A stretch of DNA of 64,000 nt from Hypnocyclicus thermotrophus (GCF_004365575.1 NZ_SOBG01000005.1:134193-198192); one strand, 5' to 3'; shown: positions 45,237-55,076, counted from the first letter of the stretch. The notes: generated by a model not told the origin, from the letters alone. Program-made: numbers and translations.

Positions 45237-45750
45237 AACATTACATTATGGACTTGTATTATTTATTATTGCTTCTATTTCAGCTTCAATATTAGCATTT
45301 ATAAATGGGAAAACAGCTCCTGTAATAGCTGAAAGATCGAAAAGAGAAGAGATCGAAGCTAGAAAAAATGTTCTTTTAGCAGAAGATTATAAAATAGAAG
45401 AAAAAAAAGAAATAGAAGGAATGGAATTTATACCAGCATATAAAAATAATAAAAAAATTGGATATGTAGTAAAAACAATAGGGCCAGGGTATGGAGGAGA
45501 TATTGTAATATTATTTGGTGTAGATATGAATGGTAAAATTACAGGAATAAATATATTAAAAGCATTAGAAACACCTGGACTTGGAGATAAAATTTTAAAT
45601 AAAGAATGGCAAAAAAGATGGATAGGAAAAGATAAAAATTATGAATTTAAAGTAGGTGTAGATTCATTTGCAGGAGCAACTATCTCACCTAGAGGAGTAT
45701 ATACTGGTCTTATGAAAGCGTTAGATGCTTTTGAGAAAGAGGTGAAATAG
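45229..45750 (+). CDS. rnfG: Rnf complex subunit RnfG
   Basis: A 173-residue subunit with one N-terminal membrane anchor (about 6-24) and an extracytoplasmic FMN domain. The covalent FMN threonine is in FAGATISPRGV (about 145-155). ALETPGLGDKI is the other conserved stretch. It overlaps the end of rnfD, with the SD GAGGTGAAG inside rnfD. Confidence 0.94.
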   Translation: MNKTLHYGLVLFIIASISASILAFINGKTAPVIAERSKREEIEARKNVLLAEDYKIEEKKEIEGMEFIPAYKNNKKIGYVVKTIGPGYGGDIVILFGVDMNGKITGINILKALETPGLGDKILNKEWQKRWIGKDKNYEFKVGVDSFAGATISPRGVYTGLMKALDAFEKEVK

Positions 45751-45751
45751 A

Positions 45752-46369
45752 GTGGAGAATAGATATTTTAAAGAGTTTTCAAAAGGAATAGTAAAAGAAA
45801 ATCCAGTACTTGTTCTATTACTTGGGTTATGTCCTACTCTAGGAGTAACTACTTCTGCAACAAATGGATTGACAATGGGACTTGCAACATTAACAGTATT
45901 AGTTTTTTCAAATATGATAGTATCTATGATAAAAGATTTTATCCCTGATAAAGTAAGAATACCAGCATTTATAATGGTAATAGCATCATTAGTAACAATA
46001 GTTGGAATGGTAATGGAAGCTTATATACCAGCACTTTATGCAGCACTTGGAGTATTTTTACCATTAATAGTTGTAAACTGTATAATTCTTGGAAGAGCAG
46101 AAAGCTTTGCATCTAAAAATGGAATTATATTATCGATATTAGATGGTTTAGGAAATGGTTTAGGGTTTACTTTTACTCTTGTTTTATTAGGAGGAATAAG
46201 AGAAATTTTAGGTAATGGAAGTATTTTTGGAATTAAATTTTTAGGAAGTTTTTATAATCCAGCTTTAATATTTATATTACCACCAGGTGCATTTTTAACA
46301 TTAGGGTTTATTATAGCTACGATGAATGCAAAAAAAAATAGAAGCCTTAATAAAAAGGAGGCAAAATAG
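45752..46369 (+). CDS. rnfE: Rnf complex subunit RnfE
   Basis: A 205-residue integral membrane subunit with about six helices. Conserved LGLCPTLGVTTSATNGLTMG, VNCIILGRAESFASKNG and DGLGNGLGFTFTLVLLGGIREILG. GTG start 45752 follows AGAGGTG, one base after the rnfG stop. Together with RnfA it forms the membrane Fe-S and ion path. Confidence 0.94.
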   Translation: MENRYFKEFSKGIVKENPVLVLLLGLCPTLGVTTSATNGLTMGLATLTVLVFSNMIVSMIKDFIPDKVRIPAFIMVIASLVTIVGMVMEAYIPALYAALGVFLPLIVVNCIILGRAESFASKNGIILSILDGLGNGLGFTFTLVLLGGIREILGNGSIFGIKFLGSFYNPALIFILPPGAFLTLGFIIATMNAKKNRSLNKKEAK

Positions 46370-46954
46370 ATGGATTTAGGTAGATTGATTTCAATAATAA
46401 TAGGTTCGATTCTTATAAATAACTTTATATTTTCTAGATTTTTAGGTATTTGTCCATTTATGGGAGTATCAAAAAAAATAGAGTCATCAATAGGAATGGG
46501 AATGGCGGTTACATTTGTAATGACATTAGCATCATCTGTAACATGGATAGTATATTATTATATTTTAAAACCATTTCATATAGAATATTTAGAAATAATA
46601 GCGTTTATACTTATAGTAGCATCGCTTGTACAATTTGTAGAAATGGCAATAGAAAAAACAAGTCCAAATTTATATAAAGCATTAGGTGTATTTTTACCAC
46701 TAATTACTACAAACTGTGCGGTATTGGGAGTGGCACTTATAAATATACAAGAGGAATATAATTTTATAGAGACAACAGCAAATGGATTTGCAGCAGCAGT
46801 AGGATTTACACTTGCATTAGTTTTACTTGCAGGAACTAGAGAAAGACTTGAATACGCTGATGTACCAGAAAGTTTTAAAGGAATTGCTATAGCCTTTATA
46901 AGTGCAGGAATTCTTGCAATGGCATTTATGGGATTTAGTGGTATAAAAATCTAA
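46370..46954 (+). CDS. rnfA: Rnf complex subunit RnfA
   Basis: A 194-residue membrane subunit paralogous to Rnf[34 protein letters not shown] and [21 protein letters not shown]. Its start directly abuts the rnfE stop, with the SD AAAAGGAGG inside rnfE. Confidence 0.95.
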   Translation: MDLGRLISIIIGSILINNFIFSRFLGICPFMGVSKKIESSIGMGMAVTFVMTLASSVTWIVYYYILKPFHIEYLEIIAFILIVASLVQFVEMAIEKTSPNLYKALGVFLPLITTNCAVLGVALINIQEEYNFIETTANGFAAAVGFTLALVLLAGTRERLEYADVPESFKGIAIAFISAGILAMAFMGFSGIKI

Positions 46955-46966
46955 TAAGGAGTGATA

Positions 46967-47965
46967 ATGGTGGATATTATAATTGCAGTAGTTGCATTAG
47001 GAACTATAGCCATATTAATGGGTGTATTTCTAGCATATGCGGCTAAGAAATTTGAAGTAAAAAAAGATCCTAAAATAAATGAAATACTAGACATATTACC
47101 GGGAGTAAATTGTGGTGCGTGTGGATATCCAGGGTGTAGTGGATATGCTGAAGCAGTAGCAATGCAAGGTGTAGATATAAATTTATGTGCACCAGGTGGA
47201 GCAGAAGTAGTAGAAAAAATATCGACGATTACAGGGCAAGTAGCAGAAGATAAAGAAAAAATGGTAGCTAGAGTAATGTGTCAAGGTGATAATACTAAAG
47301 TTACAAAAAGATATGAATTCGATGCAGATATAAAAACATGTGCTAATGCACTTCTTTATTATGGTGGAGATAAAAGTTGTATGTATGGATGTCTTGGATA
47401 TGGAGATTGTGAAAAGGTATGTCCAACAAATGCTATAAAAGTAAATGAAAAAGGAATAGCAGTAGTAGATGAAGAGTTATGTATTTCTTGTGAGAAATGT
47501 GTAATAGAATGTCCAAAAAATATAATAAAAATGGTAAGAGAAAAATCAAGAGTATCAGTACTTTGTTCTTCACATGAAAAAGGAGCAGACTCAAGAAAAG
47601 TATGTAGTATATCATGTATAGGATGTGGAATATGTGCTAAAAATTGTCCAGTAGATGCAATAGAAGTAAAAGGAAATTTAGCAGTAATAGATGATAGTAA
47701 ATGTATAAATTGTGGAATATGTGAAGTGAAATGTCCGACAAATGCAATAAAAAGTGATATAAAAGAAGTAAAAAAAGCAAAAATAATAGAAGATAAGTGC
47801 ATAGGATGTACAGCATGTGCTAGAGTATGTCCAGTAGATGCAATAGAAGGAGAAGTTAAGAAAAAACATAAAGTTATAGCAGAAAAATGTATAGGATGTG
47901 GTTTATGTTATGAAAAATGTAAATTTGATGCTATAAAATTGGAAACACAAATAAAATCTTCCTAA
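46967..47965 (+). CDS. rnfB: Rnf complex subunit RnfB, polyferredoxin form
   Basis: A 332-residue electron-entry subunit. It has a membrane anchor (about 3-25) and the RnfB-type cluster CGACGYPGCSGYAEA...CAPGG. A region CANALLYYGG...CLGYGDCEKVCP follows, then five 4Fe-4S motifs: CISCEKCVIECP, CIGCGICAKNCP, CINCGICEVKCP, CIGCTACARVCP and CIGCGLCYEKC. This makes about seven cluster sites, more than the roughly 190-residue enterobacterial RnfB. ATG 46967 follows AAGGAG with a 5-base gap; an in-frame GTG 46961 overlaps the SD. Last gene of the operon. Confidence 0.93.
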   Translation: MVDIIIAVVALGTIAILMGVFLAYAAKKFEVKKDPKINEILDILPGVNCGACGYPGCSGYAEAVAMQGVDINLCAPGGAEVVEKISTITGQVAEDKEKMVARVMCQGDNTKVTKRYEFDADIKTCANALLYYGGDKSCMYGCLGYGDCEKVCPTNAIKVNEKGIAVVDEELCISCEKCVIECPKNIIKMVREKSRVSVLCSSHEKGADSRKVCSISCIGCGICAKNCPVDAIEVKGNLAVIDDSKCINCGICEVKCPTNAIKSDIKEVKKAKIIEDKCIGCTACARVCPVDAIEGEVKKKHKVIAEKCIGCGLCYEKCKFDAIKLETQIKSS

Positions 47966-47984
47966 ATTTAGGAAGGTTTTTTAT
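47957..47984 (+). terminator. Terminator after rnfB
   Basis: A stem CTTCCT / AGGAAG with extra A-T pairs overlaps the rnfB stop codon and is followed by T-run. Confidence 0.85.
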
Positions 47985-48051
47985 TTATAGATTATAAGTG
48001 AAAAAAATAGTTATTATAAAGTTTGATTTTTCTAAATATATGAAATAATAA

Positions 48052-48080
48052 TTGACAAAAACTGTTTACTTTGATAAGAT
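48052..48080 (+). promoter_or_regulatory. Promoter of RluA-family gene
   Basis: TTGACA (48052-48057), 17-bp spacer, TAAGAT (48075-48080). Confidence 0.78.
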
Positions 48081-48119
48081 AGTGATATATATAATTTGTA
48101 AAAACAAAAGGGTCATTAT

Positions 48120-48983
48120 ATGAAAAAATATAGAATTGAAAAAGAGTATAAAGGTTATACTATATCTGAATATTTAAGAAATATTCAAAATTATTCTGGT
48201 AGAAGTATCAGAAATTTGGAGATTTTTTTAAATGGAAAGAGAGTTAAACCTAAAAAAAAATTAAGAGCATATGAAGTACTTTTAGTAAAAGAAAAAGAAA
48301 AAAGTACAAATATTAAACCGCTAGAGATAAAATTAAATATTGTATATGAAGATGAAGAAATACTTATTATAGATAAAGACCCAGGAATAGTAGTTCATCC
48401 TACTTTAAAAAAAGTAGATAAAACTTTGGCCAATGGAATAGTATATTATTTTAAAGAAAAATATAATAAAATTATGATTCCAAGATTTTATAATAGATTA
48501 GATATGGATACCTCAGGACTTATAATTATTACTAAAACAGGATTTGCACAAAGTTTTTTACAAGAAAAATGTGAAGTGAAGAAGTACTATTTAGCAATAG
48601 TAGAAGGAATAATTGAAAAAGATGAATTTATTTTAGAAAAACCAATAGGAAGAATAGGAAATAATCTAAAAAGAGAGATTTTACCTATTGAAAATGGCGG
48701 ACAATATGCGAAAACAAAAGTTAAAGTTTTAGAAAAAAACATAGAAAAAAATATTACTTTAATAGAGGTAGAGCTTTTTACAGGTAGAACTCATCAAATA
48801 AGAGTACATATGTCAAGTATAGGTCATCCACTTATTGGAGATAAATTATACTCTGATAAAGAAAGAAATATAAGACAATTATTACATGCGTATAGATTAG
48901 AATTTATTAACCCTATTAGTAAAGAAAAGCAAATTATCGAGATAGAAATGAAAGAAGATATGAAAAAATATCTATATAATTAA
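48120..48983 (+). CDS. RluA-family ribosomal pseudouridine synthase
   Basis: A 287-residue enzyme with an N-terminal S4-like part (GYTISEYLRNIQNYSGRSIRNLEIFLNGKRV) and an RluA catalytic domain. The catalytic Asp is in NRLDMDTSGLIIITKT (about 121-136); TGRTHQIRVHMSSIGHPLIGDKLY is the typical motif near 220. It likely modifies 23S rRNA uridines. RluD versus a related paralogue cannot be decided, so no symbol is given. It stands alone with its own promoter. Confidence 0.9.
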   Translation: MKKYRIEKEYKGYTISEYLRNIQNYSGRSIRNLEIFLNGKRVKPKKKLRAYEVLLVKEKEKSTNIKPLEIKLNIVYEDEEILIIDKDPGIVVHPTLKKVDKTLANGIVYYFKEKYNKIMIPRFYNRLDMDTSGLIIITKTGFAQSFLQEKCEVKKYYLAIVEGIIEKDEFILEKPIGRIGNNLKREILPIENGGQYAKTKVKVLEKNIEKNITLIEVELFTGRTHQIRVHMSSIGHPLIGDKLYSDKERNIRQLLHAYRLEFINPISKEKQIIEIEMKEDMKKYLYN

Positions 48984-48984
48984 T

Positions 48985-49013
48985 TTGACATTAGCTTTAT
49001 TTTGAGTTATATT
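48985..49013 (+). promoter_or_regulatory. Promoter of gap
   Basis: TTGACA (48985-48990), 17-bp spacer, TATATT (49008-49013), matching a highly expressed glycolytic gene. The -35 starts two bases after the previous stop codon. Confidence 0.85.
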
Positions 49014-49062
49014 AGTTGTGTATGATTTAAATTTACATATAAAAAATAGGAGGTATGATTAA

Positions 49063-50076
49063 ATGGCAGTAAAAGTTGCAATTAATGGATTCGGAAGAAT
49101 CGGAAGACTAGCATTTAGATTAATGTTTGGTTCACCTGAATTTGAAATCGTTGCTATTAATGATTTAACAAGTGCAGGAGATTTAGCTTACTTATTAAAA
49201 TATGATACAGCACAAGGAAGATATAAAAGTGATTCAATAACAGCTGGAGAAGATTCAATTACTGTAGATGGAAAAACTATTAAAATTTATGCTGAAAGAG
49301 ATGCAAGAAATTTACCTTGGGGAGACCTAGGAGTAGATGTTGTATTAGAATGTACAGGATTTTATGTATCAAAAGATAAATCTCAAGCTCATATTGATGC
49401 AGGAGCTAAAAAAGTTGTAATCTCTGCACCAGCAAAAGGAGATTTAAAAACTATCGTATATAACGTAAATGATGAAATTTTAGATGGAAGTGAAGATATA
49501 ATTTCAGGAGCTTCTTGTACAACTAACTGTTTAGCACCAGTTGCTAAAGTATTAAATGATAACTTTGGATTAGTAAAAGGATTTATGACTACTATCCATG
49601 CTTATACAAATGATCAAAACACATTAGATGGACCTCATGCAAAACCTATTACAGCTAGAAGAGGAAGAGCTGCTGCTGCTAATATGGTTCCAACTTCTAC
49701 AGGAGCTGCGGTAGCTGTAGGAAAAGTTTTACCTGAATTAAATGGTAAATTAGATGGTGGAGCTGTAAGAGTTCCAACTGTTACAGGTTCTTGTGTTGAT
49801 TTAGTAGTAGAATTAGAAAAATCAGTTACTGCTGAAGAAGTAAATGCTGCAATGAAAGCTGCTGCAAACGAAACTTTAGGATATACAGAAGATCCAATTG
49901 TTTCTTCAGACGTAATTGGAATTCACTATGGATCATTATTTGATGCTTTATCAACTAAAGTAATGACTGTAGATGGAAAACAATTAGTAAAAATCTTAAC
50001 TTGGTATGATAATGAAATGTCATATACTGCTCAATTAGTAAGAACAGTTAAAAAATTAGCTTCATTAATAAAATAA
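49063..50076 (+). CDS. gap: Glyceraldehyde-3-phosphate dehydrogenase
   Basis: A 337-residue glycolytic NAD-dependent enzyme. N-terminal [15 protein letters not shown] binds NAD, catalytic Cys is in [12 protein letters not shown] (about 150-161), and [18 protein letters not shown] and WYDNEMSY are present. It uses more GCT/GTT and C-ending codons than its neighbours, as expected for high expression. SD GGAGGT precedes ATG. pgk follows after a terminator. Confidence 0.97.
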   Translation: MAVKVAINGFGRIGRLAFRLMFGSPEFEIVAINDLTSAGDLAYLLKYDTAQGRYKSDSITAGEDSITVDGKTIKIYAERDARNLPWGDLGVDVVLECTGFYVSKDKSQAHIDAGAKKVVISAPAKGDLKTIVYNVNDEILDGSEDIISGASCTTNCLAPVAKVLNDNFGLVKGFMTTIHAYTNDQNTLDGPHAKPITARRGRAAAANMVPTSTGAAVAVGKVLPELNGKLDGGAVRVPTVTGSCVDLVVELEKSVTAEEVNAAMKAAANETLGYTEDPIVSSDVIGIHYGSLFDALSTKVMTVDGKQLVKILTWYDNEMSYTAQLVRTVKKLASLIK

Positions 50077-50091
50077 TTAAATAAATAGAAT

Positions 50092-50119
50092 AGCGGAAAC
50101 TTAGGTTTCCGCTTTTTTA
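50092..50119 (+). terminator. Terminator after gap
   Basis: A perfect stem AGCGGAAAC / GTTTCCGCT with loop TTAG and six T. Confidence 0.92.
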
Positions 50120-50160
50120 AAATAAAATATGATATTAAAGAGAAAATCAGGAGGGAAAAA

Positions 50161-51360
50161 ATGGCTAAAAAAATCGTAACTGATTTAGATGTAAAAGGTA
50201 AAAAAGTTTTAATGAGAGTTGACTTTAATGTACCTATGAAAGATGGGAAAATTACTAATGATAATAGAATAACAGCGGCACTTCCTACAATAAAATATGT
50301 ATTAGAAAATGGTGGGAAAGTAATTGCATTTTCTCATTTAGGAAGAGTAAAAACCGAAGAAGATAAAGCTTCAAAATCTCTTGCTCCAGTAGCTAAAAGA
50401 TTAGAAGAAGTATTAGGACAAGAAGTAAAATTTGTTCCAGTTACTAGAGGTCCAGAATTAGAAGCAGCAATAGACGAATTAAAAGATGGAGAAATCTTAA
50501 TGTTTGAAAACACAAGATTTGAAGATATAGATGGTAAAAAAGAATCTAAAAATGATCCAGAATTAGGAAAATATTGGGCTTCTTTAGGAGATGTATTTGT
50601 AAATGATGCATTTGGTACTGCACATAGAGCACATGCTTCTAACGTAGGGATAGCTTCAAATATAGCTGAGTCAGCAGCTGGATTCTTGATGGAAAAAGAA
50701 ATTAAATTTATAGGAGGAGCTGTTGATAATCCTGAAAGACCATTAGTTGCAATATTAGGAGGAGCAAAAGTTTCTGATAAAATAGCAGTAATAGAAAACT
50801 TAATTGCAAAAGCTGACAAAATTATTGTTGGTGGAGGAATGATGTTTACTTTCTTGAAAGCAAAAGGATTAAATATAGGAAAATCTTTATGCGAAGAAGA
50901 TAGAATAGAATTAGCAAAAGAATTGATGGAAAAAGCAGGAGATAAATTAATACTTCCAGTAGATACAGTTCTTGCCGAAAAATTTGCAGCTGATGCAGCT
51001 CATAAAACTGTAGCAGTAGAAGATATAGCAGCTGATGAAGAAGGATTAGGATTAGATATTGGTCAAGCTTCTATAGAATTATTTGCAAAAACATTAGAAG
51101 GAGCAAAAACTGTAGTATGGAATGGACCTATGGGAGTATTTGAAATGCCTGCATTTGCTAAAGGGACAATAGCTGTTTGTGAAGCAATAGCTGCATTGGA
51201 AGGCGCTACTACAATAATAGGTGGAGGAGATTCAGCAACTGCTGCAATTCAATTAGGATTTGCTGATAAATTTACTCATATCTCTACTGGTGGAGGAGCT
51301 TCATTAGAATATTTAGAAGGTAAAGTGTTACCTGGAGTAGATTCAATATCTGATAAATAA
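50161..51360 (+). CDS. pgk: Phosphoglycerate kinase
   Basis: A 399-residue two-domain kinase making ATP from 1,3-bisphosphoglycerate. [16 protein letters not shown] (about 19-34), [34 protein letters not shown] and the C-terminal [13 protein letters not shown] and [14 protein letters not shown] are all present. SD GGAGGG precedes ATG. No strong separate promoter was found, so partial read-through from gap is possible. Confidence 0.97.
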   Translation: MAKKIVTDLDVKGKKVLMRVDFNVPMKDGKITNDNRITAALPTIKYVLENGGKVIAFSHLGRVKTEEDKASKSLAPVAKRLEEVLGQEVKFVPVTRGPELEAAIDELKDGEILMFENTRFEDIDGKKESKNDPELGKYWASLGDVFVNDAFGTAHRAHASNVGIASNIAESAAGFLMEKEIKFIGGAVDNPERPLVAILGGAKVSDKIAVIENLIAKADKIIVGGGMMFTFLKAKGLNIGKSLCEEDRIELAKELMEKAGDKLILPVDTVLAEKFAADAAHKTVAVEDIAADEEGLGLDIGQASIELFAKTLEGAKTVVWNGPMGVFEMPAFAKGTIAVCEAIAALEGATTIIGGGDSATAAIQLGFADKFTHISTGGGASLEYLEGKVLPGVDSISDK

Positions 51361-51367
51361 TTATTTT

Positions 51368-51399
51368 AACTATCCATGATTTTCATGGATAGTTTTTTT
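51368..51399 (+). terminator. Terminator after pgk
   Basis: A 12-bp stem AACTATCCATGA / TCATGGATAGTT followed by a T-run. Confidence 0.92.
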
Positions 51400-51450
51400 A
51401 TTTTTTGGAAATGTGTAAAAAAGTAAATAAATTAAAAAATAGATTAAAAT

Positions 51451-51491
51451 ATTATTCTTTACTTGAAAAGTCAAGAATAATATGATATATT
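51451..51491 (+). promoter_or_regulatory. suf promoter with overlapping 31-bp dyad operator
   Basis: TTGAAA (51463-51468), 17-bp spacer, TATATT (51486-51491). A 31-bp near-palindrome (51451-51481) has perfect 9-base arms ATTATTCTT / AAGAATAAT and inner ACTT / AAGT. It covers the -35 and most of the spacer, which suits a repressor. The regulator is unknown. Confidence 0.7.
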
Positions 51492-51526
51492 ATTTATATA
51501 AAATATAAATAAATGGAGGAAAGACT

Positions 51527-51772
51527 ATGCATGTAGGAATGAATATAGTAATATATGATTTTTTTTGTTCAAATAGTCCTTTATATATAGATATTATGAA
51601 AGTAATAGAAGAATTAGATATATATCCAAATGTAGAAAAAATAAGAGATGTAGACGCTATATTTAATATATCTGATAAACCACCTGTATTATTTATTAAT
51701 GGAAAAAAAGTAATAGAGGGTGAGTATCCAGATAAGGAAAAATTAAAAGATATAATAGAAAAAAATTTATAA
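51527..51772 (+). CDS. Small thioredoxin-like protein with a single active-site cysteine
   Basis: An 81-residue protein resembling the small thioredoxin/glutaredoxin fold of the Thioredoxin_3 kind: MNIVIYDFFCSNSP, a helix, VEKIRDVDAIFNISDKPPVLFINGKKVIEGEYP with the cis-Pro before the strand, and a final helix. The usual CxxC reads CSNS, leaving only one cysteine. It is the first gene after the suf promoter, 37 bp before sufC, so a role in sulfur, redox or cluster transfer is plausible. SD TGGAGG precedes ATG 51527; an internal ATG at codon 5 is also possible. Confidence 0.7.
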   Translation: MHVGMNIVIYDFFCSNSPLYIDIMKVIEELDIYPNVEKIRDVDAIFNISDKPPVLFINGKKVIEGEYPDKEKLKDIIEKNL

Positions 51773-51809
51773 AAATTCTTGAGTTTTTTAATAAATAAAG
51801 GAGGAAAAA

Positions 51810-52550
51810 ATGAGTAGTTTATTAAAAATTAACAATTTAAAAGTTAAAGTAGAAAATAAAGAGATATTAAAGGGAATAGATTTAGAAATAAATAAAGGAG
51901 AAGTACATGTAATAATGGGACCAAATGGTGCTGGAAAATCAACACTTTCAAATGCTATAACAGGAAATCCTAAATACGAGATTGTAGATGGTGAAATAAT
52001 TTTTGAAGGTGAAAACATTAATGACTTAAAAGTGGATGAAAGAGCTAAAAAGGGGATTTTTATGTCATTTCAATATCCAGAAGCAATACCTGGAGTTACA
52101 GTAGAAGAATTTTTGAGAGCATCAAAATCATCAATAACAGGAAGATTGCAATCAGTAATTAAATTTAAAAAAGAGTTAGAAGAAAAAATGGAGGAACTTC
52201 ATATTGATAAAAATTATGCAAATAGACATTTAAATGTAGGATTTTCTGGAGGAGAAAAAAAGAAAAATGAGATACTACAAATGGCTATATTAGCACCTAA
52301 ATTAGCTATATTAGATGAAACGGATTCAGGACTTGATGTAGATGCTATTAGAGTAGTGTATGAAGGAGTAAATAAATTAAAAAATGAAAATAATGCGATA
52401 CTTATAATTACTCATTATAATAAAGTGTTAAATTATATAAAACCTGATTTTGTTCATGTGGTAAACAATGGAAAGATTGTAAAATCTGGTGGAATTGAAG
52501 TTGCTCATGAAATAGAAAAACAAGGTTATGAAAATATAAAGGTGATATAA
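51810..52550 (+). CDS. sufC: Fe-S assembly ATPase SufC
   Basis: A 246-residue ABC-type ATPase of the SUF scaffold. Walker A GPNGAGKST (about 34-42), Q-loop FMSFQYPEAIPG, signature FSGGEKKKNEI (about 145-155), Walker B LAILDETDSGLDVD (about 165-178). SD AAGGAGG precedes ATG, and its stop abuts the sufB start. Confidence 0.96.
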   Translation: MSSLLKINNLKVKVENKEILKGIDLEINKGEVHVIMGPNGAGKSTLSNAITGNPKYEIVDGEIIFEGENINDLKVDERAKKGIFMSFQYPEAIPGVTVEEFLRASKSSITGRLQSVIKFKKELEEKMEELHIDKNYANRHLNVGFSGGEKKKNEILQMAILAPKLAILDETDSGLDVDAIRVVYEGVNKLKNENNAILIITHYNKVLNYIKPDFVHVVNNGKIVKSGGIEVAHEIEKQGYENIKVI

Positions 52551-53957
52551 ATGAAAAAAAATAAAACAAGTGTAGATGATATCAATAGAGGCATATATGA
52601 TATAGTAGATAAAGAAGATCATTCATACAAATCTAAAAAAGGATTGAGCAATGATATAGTAATAGAGATTTCAAAGAAAAAAAAAGAACCTAAGTGGATG
52701 CTAGAACATAGATTAAAAAGTTTAGAAATTTATAATCAAAAACCTATGCCAACTTGGGGTGCAGACTTAAAAGATTTAAGAGTAGAAGATATAATTTATT
52801 ATTTAAAGCCAAATACAGAAATGAAAGAAAATTGGGATGATGTTCCGGATTATATTAAAAATACTTTTGACAGATTAGGAATTCCAAAAGCTGAAAGAGA
52901 ATCCTTAGCAGGAGTTGGAGCTCAATATGATTCTGAAGTTGTTTATCATAATGTAAATAAAGAATTAATAAAACAAGGGGTAATATATACAGATATAGAA
53001 ACAGCCTTAAAAGAACATGAAGATATAGTAAAAAAATATTTTATGACACTTATAAGAAATATTGATCATAAATTTGCTGCACTTCATGGCGCGGTATGGT
53101 CTGGTGGTTCATTTGTATATGTACCAAAAGGAGTGCATGTAAAAATGCCACTTCAATCATATTTTAGATTAAATGCAAAAGAAGCAGGTCAATTTGAACA
53201 TACACTTATTATTGTAGAAGAAGGAGCAAGTCTTCATTTTATAGAAGGATGTAGCGCACCAAAATATTCATCACAAGCGCTTCATGCGGGTGCAGTAGAA
53301 CTTTTTGTAAAAAAAGGTGCTAAGCTTAGATATTCTACAGTGGAAAATTGGTCTAGAAATATGTATAACTTAAATACAAAAAGAGCAGTAGTAGATGAAA
53401 AAGGAACTATTGAATGGGTATCAGGTTCATTTGGTTCAAAAGTTAGTATGCTTTATCCTATGAGTATACTTCGAGGAGAATATGCAAGAGCAGAATTTAC
53501 AGGAATTACTTTTGCTTCAACAGGTCAATATCTTGATACAGGCGCAAAAGTAGTGCATGCAGCACCATATACTAGTTCAACTATAAATTCTAAATCAATA
53601 TCAAAAAATGGAGGAATAGCTTTTTATAGAGGTCTTTTAAAAGTAGCTAAAAATGCTCATCATGTAAAATCAAATGTAAATTGTGAAAGTTTAATGCTAG
53701 ATAATATATCAAAATCAGATACAGTGCCAATAATAGAGCTTATGAATGATGATGTAGACATTGGACATGAAGCTAAAATAGGTAGAATTAGTGATGAGAC
53801 GATTTATTATTTAATGCAAAGAGGAATTAGTGAGGAAGAGGCCAAAGCTATGATTGTGAGGGGATTTGTAGAACCAATTACAAAAGAATTGCCATTAGAA
53901 TATGCTGTAGAATTAAATAATTTAATTAATTTAGAGTTAGAAGGAACAATAGGATAA
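52551..53957 (+). CDS. sufB: Fe-S cluster scaffold protein SufB
   Basis: A 468-residue scaffold subunit. The N-terminal KEPKWMLEHRLKSLEIYNQKP, the core right-handed beta-helix, and C-terminal NCESLMLDNISKSDTVPIIE and DIGHEAKIGRISDETIYYLMQRG are typical. Conserved cysteines include the one in VNCESL. It begins on the base after the sufC stop (GGTGATATAA-ATG), so translation is coupled. Confidence 0.96.
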   Translation: MKKNKTSVDDINRGIYDIVDKEDHSYKSKKGLSNDIVIEISKKKKEPKWMLEHRLKSLEIYNQKPMPTWGADLKDLRVEDIIYYLKPNTEMKENWDDVPDYIKNTFDRLGIPKAERESLAGVGAQYDSEVVYHNVNKELIKQGVIYTDIETALKEHEDIVKKYFMTLIRNIDHKFAALHGAVWSGGSFVYVPKGVHVKMPLQSYFRLNAKEAGQFEHTLIIVEEGASLHFIEGCSAPKYSSQALHAGAVELFVKKGAKLRYSTVENWSRNMYNLNTKRAVVDEKGTIEWVSGSFGSKVSMLYPMSILRGEYARAEFTGITFASTGQYLDTGAKVVHAAPYTSSTINSKSISKNGGIAFYRGLLKVAKNAHHVKSNVNCESLMLDNISKSDTVPIIELMNDDVDIGHEAKIGRISDETIYYLMQRGISEEEAKAMIVRGFVEPITKELPLEYAVELNNLINLELEGTIG

Positions 53958-54008
53958 AATAATAAAATTCAATTTTTTAAATTGAATAAAAAAGATAGAG
54001 GTGTATAT

Positions 54009-55076
54009 ATGTTTGAAAGTTATAAGAAATTTAATAAAGATAAATTAGACATATTGAACTCTTTAGAAAAACCAAATTGGCGAAGAGTAGGATATCAATA
54101 TGAATTTAAGTTTGATAAAATTAGAGAATTATCTAAGATTTCAGATAATGATATAATAAAAATAGATGAAAAAATAATAAAAAAAATAGAATTTAAAAAT
54201 TCTTTTAAAGAAAATGATTATTTTATAAAAATGGCAGAATTGTTTTTTAATAGCGGTGTGTATATAGATAACAATAAAAATTCTAAATATTATTTTTCTT
54301 TTAAAGGAGATAAAGAAAACAATAATATTTTAGATTATAATATTATTATAGCTAGAGAAAATAGTGAGAGTAGTATTATATTTGACTATACAGGTGATAT
54401 AGATGTTTTTAGAAATTCTTTATTTAAAATAAAAGCGGAAAAAAACGCAGTAATAAATATTTTTTTTGTTCAAAGATTAAGTGAAAATTCTGAAAGTTTT
54501 TCAAATATAATTGTAGAAGCAGATAGAACTTCTAAAGTAAATCAATATTTTTTTAGTATGGGTTCAAAAATAAATATGATTAGTAATAATGTATATCTTC
54601 TTGATAAAGAAGCTAGAAGTGAAGTTTATTCAGTTTATATTGGAGATAAAAATAAAAAAATAGATTTAGAATTTACAACTAATCATAGAGCACCTTATAC
54701 AGAAAGTATTATTGAAGGAAGAGGAGTATTAAAAGATAATAGCAAAAAGGTATTTAGAGGAAACCTTCAATTTGATAGAGGAGCTAAAAAATCAATTGGA
54801 AAAGAGTCAGAATTTACGTTATTACTTAATAAAAATATAAAATCAGACTCTATTCCAACCTTGAAATGTGATGAAGATGATGTAATAGGTGAACATGCGG
54901 CTAGTGCTGGACAACTTAATGATGAAAAACTTTTTTATTTAATGCAAAGAGGATTTGATGAGAAAGCAGCAAAAAAAATTATAGTTATGTCCAGTTTAAA
55001 ACCAATTATTAGTAAAATTAATAATAAAAAATTAGTTGAAAGATTATATAATATAATCGAAGAAAGGTTTTCATAA
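54009..55076 (+). CDS. sufD: Fe-S assembly protein SufD
   Basis: A 355-residue partner of SufB with the shared C-terminal pattern SDSIPTLKCDEDDVIGEHAASAGQLNDEKLFYLMQRG. The N-terminal half is poorly conserved, as usual. ATG 54009 follows AGAGGTG at five bases; the longer in-frame TTG extension from 53982 has no SD. It lies between sufB and sufS. Confidence 0.9.
   Translation: MFESYKKFNKDKLDILNSLEKPNWRRVGYQYEFKFDKIRELSKISDNDIIKIDEKIIKKIEFKNSFKENDYFIKMAELFFNSGVYIDNNKNSKYYFSFKGDKENNNILDYNIIIARENSESSIIFDYTGDIDVFRNSLFKIKAEKNAVINIFFVQRLSENSESFSNIIVEADRTSKVNQYFFSMGSKINMISNNVYLLDKEARSEVYSVYIGDKNKKIDLEFTTNHRAPYTESIIEGRGVLKDNSKKVFRGNLQFDRGAKKSIGKESEFTLLLNKNIKSDSIPTLKCDEDDVIGEHAASAGQLNDEKLFYLMQRGFDEKAAKKIIVMSSLKPIISKINNKKLVERLYNIIEERFS

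Noticed and set aside
47359-47869. Several minus-strand frames within rnfB
   Set aside because: Mirror of repeated ferredoxin motifs; no SD or family resemblance.
51451-51481. Fur or PerR box before suf
   Set aside because: The dyad has the right size for an operator but does not match the standard GATAATGATAATCATTATC or PerR patterns; left as an unknown operator.
54255-54285. GTATATAGATAACAATAAAAA in sufD as a Rep box
   Set aside because: Too many mismatches against the 20-bp consensus.
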